Assembly: GCA_022545625.1 (NCBI GenBank)
Contig: JACZQS010000114.1
Location: 1 to 7,575 of the forward strand
DNA length: 7,575 nt
From: Pseudomonadota bacterium
Lineage (GTDB): Bacteria; Pseudomonadota; Gammaproteobacteria; GCA-001735895
Reading direction: 5' to 3'
The position numbers and the translations under genes are program-made. Positions 1 to 5,781 of this stretch are shown here, piece after piece; positions within the stretch are counted from its first letter, which is position 1; each line of letters opens with the position of its first letter. The notes beneath the pieces are model-generated. The model was given only the letters and a program-made list of their open reading frames with translations, had not been told where the DNA came from and made no database searches.

Positions 1-9
1 CCCTTAATC

Positions 10-25
10 CATAGCTACGGCTATG
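10..25. repeat. Short perfect hairpin near left edge
   Basis: The sequence reads CATAGC-TACG-GCTATG, a 6-bp perfect stem with a 4-base loop. Read on the plus strand as RNA, the loop is C(UACG)G, a member of the very stable UNCG tetraloop class. It overlaps a second palindrome, CTATGCATAG at 21-30. It lies 85 bases past the OmpH-like stop codon. There is no run of T on either side, so it is not a standard intrinsic terminator. It could be an RNA-processing or end-protecting hairpin for the serS operon, or one copy of a dispersed intergenic palindrome. The structure is seen directly; its role is unknown. Confidence 0.4.
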
Positions 26-109
26 CATAGGCGGGCGATAGATCAACCTTGTTTGCCATATTTCCCCTGATCTTCGTTCCCTTCATGCAATATGTGGGCT
101 AGCGAATTT

Positions 110-601
110 TTACTTCGCAAGTTCTTTTAGAATTTCTTCGGTAATATTGACGCTATCGCTGGCATAGGCGACGCCTTCGGTAAATATAAAGTCATAGCCG
201 TTTTTTTCGCCATAGCTGCGAATCACATCTGAAATCAACTTTTGCAATTCCTGTATTAGTTGCTTGCGGCGCAATTGCAGGTCCTCCTTGACCGACTGCT
301 GGTCAAACTGAAATTGGCGTTTTTCCTGAATTATTTCTCCTTCTATTTTCTTTCTCTGCGCGGCACTCATGATTGCACTGTCTTTCTGATAGTTTTTTTC
401 CCTCTCCTGGATCTTGATCGCCCTGCTGCGAAGATCGGCCTCAAGTTGCTTAAATTCTTTTTCCAGGGCCCTCGAAGCGGCCCTGGCCTGTGGTGCTTGT
501 TCAAGAATGATGGCTGGGTTGATAAAAGCGGATTTTCCCGCAGCATTTGCACTTAATACCACGAAGCACAGCAGTAGTGGAATAAAATAGATTAATCTCA
601 T
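110..601 (-). CDS. OmpH/Skp-family periplasmic chaperone
   Basis: This 163-residue protein is close in length to E. coli Skp (161 residues). Residues 1-20 form a Sec signal peptide: a hydrophobic stretch ending in SANA, with likely cleavage before AGKSA. Residues 24-40 hold the family's N-terminal strand and a helix start (FINPAIILEQAPQA). Residues 40-130 are a highly charged heptad-like segment rich in K, E, R and Q, fitting the long coiled-coil tentacles. The end (YDFIFTEGVAYAS, then NITEEILKELAK) matches the conserved Skp C-terminal strand and helix. Skp trimers hold unfolded outer-membrane proteins in the periplasm. The start is preceded by AGAAGG very close to the ATG, and the DUF4124 stop lies 9 bases upstream, so the two are probably co-translated. 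The usual skp location is between bamA and lpxD; here it is last in a serS operon, so it could be the sole copy or a paralogue. The family call is firm; the exact role is inferred. Confidence 0.9.
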   Translation of the reverse strand: MRLIYFIPLLLCFVVLSANAAGKSAFINPAIILEQAPQARAASRALEKEFKQLEADLRSRAIKIQEREKNYQKDSAIMSAAQRKKIEGEIIQEKRQFQFDQQSVKEDLQLRRKQLIQELQKLISDVIRSYGEKNGYDFIFTEGVAYASDSVNITEEILKELAK

Positions 602-610
602 GACCTTCTC

Positions 611-1129
611 TTACTGGCCTATTTCAGCCGCCTGATTATTGAAACGTTGGTTCAACAATTTCTCGATATTATTCGCGTCTTCAAACAGTTTTTCAATTCT
701 TTCTACTGAATAGGGGCTACCGATATCTTTCGCGCTGGTAATTTTCTTTTTCGATTCGCTCCCCGATACTTCCTCGGAGCCGGCTGCCTGAGTCTCGACC
801 GCCTGTATCACGTTCAAGTTCGGATCGTACCCCTTGAGCGTGTACACGACTCCTTCGGGCGGCTGGCTATTGCTAAACTGTACATTGCCGTCGGCGTCGG
901 TCCATTGGTAAATCATATCTTTGCCATCCGAACCCTTAACCCCCCCCGGTAATTTGGGCATTCCCGAAGATAAAAAATCTGGCATTGATAGTTCCGGCAG
1001 TGTAAGACTCGGAAAATTCAAATCTCTGGCGCTGAGCATAGGATTCCCATGCTTATCTTTGAGGAAGGTAAAAGGTAGCAACAGGCTGATAACCAGAATC
1101 GCAATCAGCAATTTTATGAACAAGTTCAT
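611..1129 (-). CDS. Membrane-anchored DUF4124 domain protein
   Basis: This 172-residue protein has a strongly hydrophobic segment at residues 3-23 with one lysine inside it and no clear cleavage site, so it is probably a signal anchor with the rest in the periplasm. Residues 35-65 are a low-complexity Pro/Leu/Ser linker. Residues 72-93 (IYQWTDADGNVQFSNSQPP) match DUF4124, whose typical form is Y-x-W-x-D-x-x-G-x-x-x-Y/F-S-[ND]; the domain has no established function. Residues 140-168 are predicted helical. The start has GGGAA about five bases upstream. It lies 42 bases after serS and 9 bases before the OmpH-like gene, so it is probably in the serS operon and may work with the chaperone at the envelope. 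A run of eight G on the coding strand (940-947) sits in codons 61-64, between anchor and domain, and could allow slippage. Confidence 0.82.
   Translation of the reverse strand: MNLFIKLLIAILVISLLLPFTFLKDKHGNPMLSARDLNFPSLTLPELSMPDFLSSGMPKLPGGVKGSDGKDMIYQWTDADGNVQFSNSQPPEGVVYTLKGYDPNLNVIQAVETQAAGSEEVSGSESKKKITSAKDIGSPYSVERIEKLFEDANNIEKLLNQRFNNQAAEIGQ
940..947 (-). repeat. G8 homopolymer inside the DUF4124 gene
   Basis: Eight consecutive C on the plus strand (G on the coding strand) encode the end of P61, then G62, G63 and the start of V64. One added G gives P-G-G-G followed at once by TAA at codon 65. One lost G gives TGA at codon 72. Either change removes the DUF4124 domain but keeps the membrane anchor. 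This is the longest G/C homopolymer I see in the window. Whether it varies in the population cannot be told from one sequence. Confidence 0.6.
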
Positions 1130-1171
1130 AATATTCCCGGCTTATGAATTTAATCCCTAATTAGTAGCTGC

Positions 1172-2452
1172 TTAAAGGCGAATTTCGGTTAACCCACCCA
1201 TCAAATTTACCAGGACTTCGGGTATTCGAATACTTCCGTCAGCCTGTTGAAAATTTTCCATGATTGCGATCAGGGTTCGACCCGCTGCAAGCCCCGAACC
1301 ATTTAATGTATGTACCAGTTCCGGTTTTCCGGTCTGTGGATTACGCCAGCGTGCTTTCATGCGCCTGGCCTGGAAATCGAGCATATTACTACAGGAAGAA
1401 ATTTCACGATAGGCATCCTGCCCGGGCAACCAGACCTCTAGATCATAGGTTTTGGCCGCCGCAAAGCCAAGGTCTCCTCCGCAGAGGATTACCTTGCGGT
1501 AAGGTAATTCGAGTAATTGTAATATCGCCTCGGCGTGCGCGGTCAATTCTTCCAGCGCCTGCATTGAATCCTCGGGTTTTACTATCTGTACCAGCTCCAC
1601 CTTCTCGAACTGGTGCTGGCGTATCATGCCGCGCGTATCGCGACCGTAAGACCCGGCCTCCGAGCGAAAGCAAGGCGTATGCGCGACATACTTCAACGGT
1701 AAATCATTAGCTTCGACAATATTACCGGCGACGAAATTGGTTAGGGGTACTTCGGCAGTTGGAATCAGGTACAGGTCGTGGTTTTCGGAAGCGATTCGAA
1801 ACAGGTCTTGCTTGAATTTGGGTAGCTGCCCGGTGCCGGTCAATGTAGCCTCATTCACCAGATAAGGTGCATAGGCCTCGGTATATCCGTGTTGTAGCCT
1901 GTGCTGATCAATCATGAATTGAATCAGGGCTCTTTGCAGGGTCACTAGCGGCCCGGTCATCGACACGAATCGTGAGCCGGATAATTTTGCCGCGCGTTCG
2001 AAATCAAGCATCTTTAAATTGACACCTAGATCGACATGGTCCTTTATTTCGAAATCAAAGTCGGGTTTTTCTCCCCACACCAGTACTTCAATATTATCGT
2101 CTTCTGTATTCCCTGCCGGTACCGACGCATCGGGGACATTGGGCATACCCAAAAGTAAGTCCTCGATTTTTACCAGCAATTCGTCCAGGTCACCTTCAGC
2201 CTGTTTGAGCTTGTCACCCAGGTCGGCAACTTCGTCTAACAGGGACTGGATATCATCACCCTGCGCTTTGGTCTTGCCAATCGCTTTAGATTTACTATTT
2301 CTTTCACTTTGAAGTTGCTGGGTATTTATCTGCAGCGATTTTCGCTGCTTCTCCAGTTGACTGAATAACCCAGTGTCGAAATCATATTTCTTGATCCGCA
2401 GTTGCTCGACGACGGAATCAAGATCGGCACGTAAAAGTTTAGGGTCAAGCAT
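1172..2452 (-). CDS. serS: Serine--tRNA ligase
   Basis: This enzyme charges tRNA-Ser (and tRNA-Sec where present) with serine in the cytoplasm using ATP. At 426 residues it has normal bacterial length. Residues 1-105 form the N-terminal antiparallel coiled coil (residues about 30-100 are very rich in K, Q, E and L) that contacts the long variable arm of tRNA-Ser. The class II catalytic core follows: motif 1 around 168-200, the serine-binding TAE at 232-234, motif 2 with FRSEAGSYGRDTRG at 262-275, and motif 3 with GSGLAAGRTL at 385-394. All key residues appear present. The start is supported by AAGGA six bases upstream of the ATG. crcB lies 38 bases upstream; the crcB-serS order is also found in Pseudomonas. 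I see no T-box-like leader, as expected outside Gram-positives. Confidence 0.98.
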   Translation of the reverse strand: MLDPKLLRADLDSVVEQLRIKKYDFDTGLFSQLEKQRKSLQINTQQLQSERNSKSKAIGKTKAQGDDIQSLLDEVADLGDKLKQAEGDLDELLVKIEDLLLGMPNVPDASVPAGNTEDDNIEVLVWGEKPDFDFEIKDHVDLGVNLKMLDFERAAKLSGSRFVSMTGPLVTLQRALIQFMIDQHRLQHGYTEAYAPYLVNEATLTGTGQLPKFKQDLFRIASENHDLYLIPTAEVPLTNFVAGNIVEANDLPLKYVAHTPCFRSEAGSYGRDTRGMIRQHQFEKVELVQIVKPEDSMQALEELTAHAEAILQLLELPYRKVILCGGDLGFAAAKTYDLEVWLPGQDAYREISSCSNMLDFQARRMKARWRNPQTGKPELVHTLNGSGLAAGRTLIAIMENFQQADGSIRIPEVLVNLMGGLTEIRL

Positions 2453-2458
2453 CTGAAT

Positions 2459-2463
2459 TCCTT
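2459..2463 (-). promoter_or_regulatory. Ribosome binding site of serS
   Basis: AAGGA on the minus strand lies six bases before the serS ATG. It is the clearest Shine-Dalgarno sequence in this operon and fixes the serS start. By contrast the crcB start has no clear one, so serS may be translated more strongly than crcB from the same message; that last point is inference. Confidence 0.7.
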
Positions 2464-2490
2464 AATTATCGCCAGGGATAAGGCTAATGA

Positions 2491-2874
2491 TTATCTCAAA
2501 AACAGCTGTTTCGCGCTGATTAACCCAGCCCAGGCACCCAACACACAGGCAATAACGCTGACCAGTATATAAACTAGCGCCTTGATCAGCGCACCATTTT
2601 CGATCCAGTGGATGGTATCGATCGAAAAGGCTGAAAATGTCGTAAAAGAACCAAAAAATCCGACGATTAAGCCTAAGCGGACTTCATCGCTGACATCAAA
2701 ACGATGTACCAGTACCACAGTAAGAAAACCCACCACCAGCGACCCGGTTACATTGACCATCAGCGTTCCATAGGGGAAATTACTGCCTAACCAGGAATAG
2801 GTCGCGGTAGAAACCGAGTAGCGGGAAATCGCGCCCAAGGAACCACCCAGTGCGATAGCAAAGTAAATAGACAT
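2491..2874 (-). CDS. crcB: CrcB/Fluc fluoride channel
   Basis: This 127-residue, very hydrophobic protein has four predicted membrane helices (about 2-22, 35-57, 65-90 and 96-120), the standard Fluc layout. Family signatures are visible: GGSLGAISRY at 10-19, the FPYGTLMVNVTGS stretch at 33-45 with the pore Asn (N41), and GFFGSFTTFSAF at 72-83 with the TTFS that lines the dimer-interface sodium site. Fluc proteins act as dual-topology homodimers that let toxic fluoride leave the cell. The more usual GGxTTFS reads GSFTTFS here, Gly replaced by Ser at 76. It is first in the probable crcB-serS-DUF4124-ompH operon. No clear Shine-Dalgarno precedes the ATG, but the N-terminus aligns with the family, so the start is likely right. 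I found no convincing fluoride riboswitch upstream. Confidence 0.95.
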   Translation of the reverse strand: MSIYFAIALGGSLGAISRYSVSTATYSWLGSNFPYGTLMVNVTGSLVVGFLTVVLVHRFDVSDEVRLGLIVGFFGSFTTFSAFSIDTIHWIENGALIKALVYILVSVIACVLGAWAGLISAKQLFLR

Positions 2875-2998
2875 GTCGGGTTTCGGTAAAATACGATATT
2901 GTACTCATCGGTTAGAAAGATGCACCCGATCACCGGAATTTTTGTGGCAAATAATTAGTACCGTGGCAACCACCATCACTTAATCAACTACCGGCCCC
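2875..2998. promoter_or_regulatory. Divergent crcB/queG intergenic region
   Basis: These 124 bases must hold promoters for crcB (minus) and queG (plus). On the minus strand TACAAT at 2898-2903 matches the sigma-70 -10 box at five of six positions and would give a leader of roughly 17 bases, but no good -35 box lies 16-19 bases upstream. On the plus strand AATAAT at 2950-2955 is a possible -10 for queG, again without a clear -35. A 7-base direct repeat, GTGGCAA, occurs at 2944-2950 and 2963-2969, starts 19 bases apart. An in-frame TAA at 2981-2983 rules out a longer queG start. All promoter calls here are weak. Confidence 0.35.
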
Positions 2999-4060
2999 AT
3001 GCAGAAACGTCTCGAACAATCATTAACCCAGGAGATCAAGGCGATAGGGTTAAATTTGGGATTTCAGCAAATCGGCATTACCGACACGGCGCTGGACCAA
3101 CATCATGATAATTATACCCGCTGGATAGCCCAGAATTATCACGGTGAAATGGCCTATATGGCGCGTAATGTCGATAAGCGATTAAATCCGCAACAGATGA
3201 TTCCGAATACCCTGTCTGTCATCTGTGTGCGCCTCGATTACCTGATTGACGAGGGTGACTGGCCGCACGACCTGCTGGATCATCACCATCTCGCCTATGT
3301 TTCGCGATACGCGCTGGGACGCGATTACCACAAGCTAATGCGCAAACGCCTGCAGCAGTACGCGACTAAAATTTCTGAACGCGTAGGCGAAATGGGATAC
3401 CGTGTATTTACCGACAGTGCCCCGGTGCTCGAAAAAGCACTCGCCGCCAAGGCTGGGATTGGCTGGCAGGGCAAGCACAGCAACCTGTTGCATCGCGATC
3501 ATGGTTCATGGTTCTTCCTTGGTGAAATTTATACCGATTTGGATCTGGATACCGACCAGCCGGTAGAAAATCATTGCGGTCGTTGTACCGCCTGCATCGA
3601 TATCTGTCCGACACAGGCGATAGTGGCGCCCTATGTGGTCGACGCGCGGCGATGTATTTCTTATCTGACTATCGAACACCACTCGGCCATTCCGATCGAA
3701 TTCCGCGCGGCGATCGGTAATCGGATTTACGGCTGCGACGATTGCCAGCTAGTCTGTCCCTGGAATCGATTTGCTAAACTGAGCCAGGAGGCTGATTTTC
3801 AACCCCGACATGGTCTCGACAAGATTTCATTACTAGAGTGTTTCGGCTGGAGCAAAGTAGACGTCGATTTAAAAAGGGAGGGGGCGGCAATACGCCGTAT
3901 CGGTCATCAGAGCTGGCTACGAAATATCGTTATAGCACTTGGAAATGCCGACTACGATCCGCATATAATAGATACCCTCCAATCAAGTTATGCGCAACAT
4001 AATCCGTTCATTCGGGAACATATTGACTGGGCCATTCAGCAACAACAAGGCAGGGCATGA
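2999..4060 (+). CDS. queG: Epoxyqueuosine reductase QueG
   Basis: QueG carries out the last step of queuosine synthesis in tRNA (anticodon position 34 of Tyr, His, Asn and Asp tRNAs), reducing epoxyqueuosine to queuosine with cobalamin and two [4Fe-4S] clusters in the cytoplasm. The 353-residue protein is somewhat shorter than E. coli QueG (379). It shows the N-terminal cobalamin-binding reductase region (YALGRDYHK at 104-112), the conserved Asp of TDSAPVLEKA (D139) that fits the proposed proton donor, GIGWQGKH at 153-160, and eight cluster cysteines: C193, C196, C199, C203, then C219, C246, C249, C253. Residues about 290-350 are helical, like the HEAT-type tRNA-contacting tail. ATG at 2999 is the first possible start because TAA lies in frame 18 bases upstream; no clear Shine-Dalgarno is seen. 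Its TGA overlaps the ygfZ ATG. Confidence 0.96.
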   Translation: MQKRLEQSLTQEIKAIGLNLGFQQIGITDTALDQHHDNYTRWIAQNYHGEMAYMARNVDKRLNPQQMIPNTLSVICVRLDYLIDEGDWPHDLLDHHHLAYVSRYALGRDYHKLMRKRLQQYATKISERVGEMGYRVFTDSAPVLEKALAAKAGIGWQGKHSNLLHRDHGSWFFLGEIYTDLDLDTDQPVENHCGRCTACIDICPTQAIVAPYVVDARRCISYLTIEHHSAIPIEFRAAIGNRIYGCDDCQLVCPWNRFAKLSQEADFQPRHGLDKISLLECFGWSKVDVDLKREGAAIRRIGHQSWLRNIVIALGNADYDPHIIDTLQSSYAQHNPFIREHIDWAIQQQQGRA

Positions 4061-5055
4061 TGCAACACTGGCAGGAATTCATAGAGTCACAATCCGCAAA
4101 AACGGAACCTGGAAATTTTATTTGTGACGCCAGCGAACTGGGCCTGATTCTGGTTAACGGCGACGATGCGGAGAGTTTTTTACAAAACCAGCTGAGTAAT
4201 GACATCAGCTATATCGACGAAACTCGATTTCAGCTCAGTTCTTATTCGACTGCCAAGGGTCGGATGCTGGCAATACTCCAGGTCGTACGCATCTCCAATG
4301 GCTTTATCCTGATCACCCCGATTTCAATGGTGGAGACACTGCTGCAACGATTACAGATGTTCGTCATTCAGGCGAAGGTCTCACTGGCAAATGCCTCGGG
4401 TCACTTTACCCGGTTTGCGCTGCAAACTGACAAGAATGCGATAATCGATCATCCTCATTTACCAAAGCAGGAAGGCCAGGTAATACAAAACGACAGCCTG
4501 ATATCCTTGCAGCTCAGTAGTCTTGACCAACAAAAACGCTACCTGTTGTTGTGCCTGTCACTCGATGAAGCAAAATCAATCTGGGATGAATTCAAGCAAC
4601 ATTTGCAGGTTGGAAATTTTGACGCATGGCGTTTGTCACAAATAAAGTCTGGAATGCCCACCATTTATCCGCAGACTTCTGAAGAGTTTGTATTGCAGAT
4701 GGCCAACCTCGACCTACTCGAAGGCGTCAGTTTCCAGAAGGGCTGTTATCCGGGACAGGAAATTATTGCGCGTATGCATTACCTCGGAAAATTGAAAAGA
4801 CGACTGTTTCTGACAAGTTTTAAAACCGATAAATGCCCATTGCCGGGAGATGAAATTATTGCCCGGGGGGCCGAGTCTCCAGATGGTAGTGGCAAGGTTG
4901 TGGATGCAGTAATCGATGATGAAGGTACCTGCTACTGCCTCTATATTGCACAGATTAAAAAGGCGACTAATGATGAACTATGTTTGTATGATCAATCCCT
5001 GGTAGCCATGGCATCGATGCATATGCCTTACACTGTTCCCGAGGTACAAAATTAA
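4057..5055 (+). CDS. ygfZ: Folate-binding protein YgfZ
   Basis: This 332-residue protein belongs to the YgfZ/GcvT-like family (E. coli YgfZ is 326 residues). The diagnostic motif KGCYPGQE is at 228-235 with the conserved Cys at 230. The N-terminal half is the GcvT-like barrel region (LGLILVNGDDAESFLQNQLS at 28-47 is typical, and KGRM is at 67-70). The C-terminal part, from about 250, is the small barrel domain. YgfZ binds tetrahydrofolate and supports the making or repair of certain iron-sulfur enzymes, including the tRNA methylthiotransferase MiaB. It starts in a four-base ATGA overlap with the queG stop; a second ATG follows at once (4060), so the protein may begin one residue later. AAGGCAGGG just upstream is a fair ribosome site. 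The overlap implies translational coupling to QueG, which itself needs two [4Fe-4S] clusters. Confidence 0.94.
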   Translation: MMQHWQEFIESQSAKTEPGNFICDASELGLILVNGDDAESFLQNQLSNDISYIDETRFQLSSYSTAKGRMLAILQVVRISNGFILITPISMVETLLQRLQMFVIQAKVSLANASGHFTRFALQTDKNAIIDHPHLPKQEGQVIQNDSLISLQLSSLDQQKRYLLLCLSLDEAKSIWDEFKQHLQVGNFDAWRLSQIKSGMPTIYPQTSEEFVLQMANLDLLEGVSFQKGCYPGQEIIARMHYLGKLKRRLFLTSFKTDKCPLPGDEIIARGAESPDGSGKVVDAVIDDEGTCYCLYIAQIKKATNDELCLYDQSLVAMASMHMPYTVPEVQN

Positions 5056-5070
5056 ATATCGAAGCCAAGA

Positions 5071-5688
5071 CTAAAGACTGGCGTTAATCTGATTCAGAAT
5101 TAGATCCATGTTGGTGTAGTTGGCCAGAATGGGGGTGAGCTGACCGTTTTGCTCCAGCATCAGGCTGGGGAAACTATCGATACCGATTGATCGCGCCGAA
5201 TTGATTTCATCAAGCAATTGTTGATGGGTTTTTTCGTCAAGCAACTGGCTGGTAAAACGTTCGGCGTCCAGGCCGATCTCTGCCGCCAGTTTGACCAGGG
5301 TTTCATGATCCGATGGGTTCCTGGCCTGCTGGTAATACGCCTGTTGGATCGCTCGAGTCATAATCGGGTCATACTGCTCACCCTGCTCGCGCGCGGCGAT
5401 GACCGCTCTGCAAGCCGGATAGGTCGAACGCCTTGGTGTGCACTGACTCCAGAATTCAAAATTAAACTGTTTGCCTGGGATCATCGTCTCGATCCGACGC
5501 CAGGTCTGCTGCAACATCGCCTGCATTGACTCTGGCATTGGTACTTCCGAATCCGGTGCCAGGCCACCCAACAGTCGTCTTATTACAATCTCCGCGGGCA
5601 GTTTTTCCAGCAACTGCTCGTACACATCGGTAAACCCCCAACACCAGCTACACATCGGGTCGTGAACATAGATCAAAGTGGTTTTCAT
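5071..5688 (-). CDS. DsbA/FrnE-like thioredoxin-fold protein
   Basis: This 205-residue protein belongs to the DsbA-like thioredoxin family (PF01323), in the FrnE-type branch. The first strand and active site are at the N-terminus: IYVHDPMCSWCWGF at 6-19, giving a C13-S-W-C16 redox pair. The alpha-helical insert spans about 50-150. The cis-proline loop is SFPSL at 172-176 (P174). Two further cysteines, C83 and C93, lie in the insert; the RRSTYPACRA stretch at 86-95 is typical of this branch. There is no signal peptide, so it should act in the cytoplasm, as an oxidoreductase or isomerase rather than as periplasmic DsbA. GAGG six bases before the ATG supports the start. It lies 88 bases downstream of the flavoenzyme gene on the same strand and may belong to that operon. 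Its 3' end faces ygfZ with 15 bases between. Substrate unknown. Confidence 0.9.
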   Translation of the reverse strand: MKTTLIYVHDPMCSWCWGFTDVYEQLLEKLPAEIVIRRLLGGLAPDSEVPMPESMQAMLQQTWRRIETMIPGKQFNFEFWSQCTPRRSTYPACRAVIAAREQGEQYDPIMTRAIQQAYYQQARNPSDHETLVKLAAEIGLDAERFTSQLLDEKTHQQLLDEINSARSIGIDSFPSLMLEQNGQLTPILANYTNMDLILNQINASL

Positions 5689-5691
5689 CGT

Positions 5692-5729
5692 TAACCTCGG
5701 TTAGGTCGAGCTTTTATTATTCAGCTCAA
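5692..5729 (-). promoter_or_regulatory. Leader of dsbA-like gene with hairpin and RBS
   Basis: Two small inverted repeats precede the dsbA-like start on the minus strand. A 7-bp stem with one G-T pair (arms 5706-5712 and 5723-5729, 10-base A/T-rich loop) lies first. A shorter element, TAACC-GA-GGTTA (5692-5703), partly covers the Shine-Dalgarno GAGG (5695-5698). The second could modulate ribosome access, but its stem is only four or five pairs. The ribosome site itself is credible; any regulatory effect of the stems is inference. Confidence 0.35.
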
Positions 5730-5732
5730 TAA

Positions 5733-5781
5733 AATCAACCCGGTAATATCAACCCCGTAGTATCAACCCCGTAGTATCAAC
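5733..5781. repeat. 14-bp tandem repeat, about 3.5 copies
   Basis: Two perfect copies of TATCAACCCCGTAG lie at 5747-5760 and 5761-5774. A diverged copy (three mismatches) precedes them at 5733-5746 and a partial copy (TATCAAC) follows at 5775-5781. On the minus strand, in the direction of the flanking genes, the unit reads CTACGGGGTTGATA. The stop codon of the flavoenzyme gene (5777-5779) lies inside the partial copy. The unit length is not a multiple of three, and the array occupies over half of the 88-base gap before the dsbA-like gene. Confidence 0.85.

Noticed and set aside
10..15. Lipobox reading of the OmpH-like signal (Cys at residue 12)
   Set aside because: The residues before this Cys are LLL, without the small residue at -1 that lipoprotein signal peptidase needs, and the Cys lies in the middle of the hydrophobic core. 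The ANA cleavage site at 18-20 is a better fit. Note that this concerns codon 12 of the gene at 110-601.
21..86. 21-codon minus-strand frame downstream of the OmpH-like gene
   Set aside because: No ribosome site before its first ATG. An internal ATG at 57-59 has GGGG a few bases upstream, but the resulting 12-residue peptide has no recognisable feature.
260..556. 98-codon plus-strand frame with a hydrophobic Phe/Leu-rich stretch
   Set aside because: It is the antisense of the Lys/Glu-rich coiled coil of the OmpH-like gene; Lys and Glu codons read backwards as Phe and Leu, which explains the apparent membrane segment.
1264..1710. 148-codon open frame on the plus strand
   Set aside because: It lies wholly inside serS, whose catalytic motifs are intact on the other strand. 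The translation is rich in Arg and Pro with no recognisable domain, as expected for an antisense shadow.
2904..2985. Possible fluoride (crcB) riboswitch upstream of crcB on the minus strand
   Set aside because: The minus strand has AGTGATGG followed later by GGTGATCGGG, faintly like the two GATG-containing halves of the motif. However, the P1 stem would be only about three pairs, the conserved 3' CTCCTAC-type segment is missing and the pseudoknot complement is absent. A covariance-model search with the RF01734 model would settle it; a significant hit would overturn this rejection.
5064..5082. Possible terminator between ygfZ and the dsbA-like gene
   Set aside because: Only four base pairs (GCCA/TGGC) around an 11-base loop, and the nearest T-rich stretch on the minus strand begins several bases after the stem; too weak to call.
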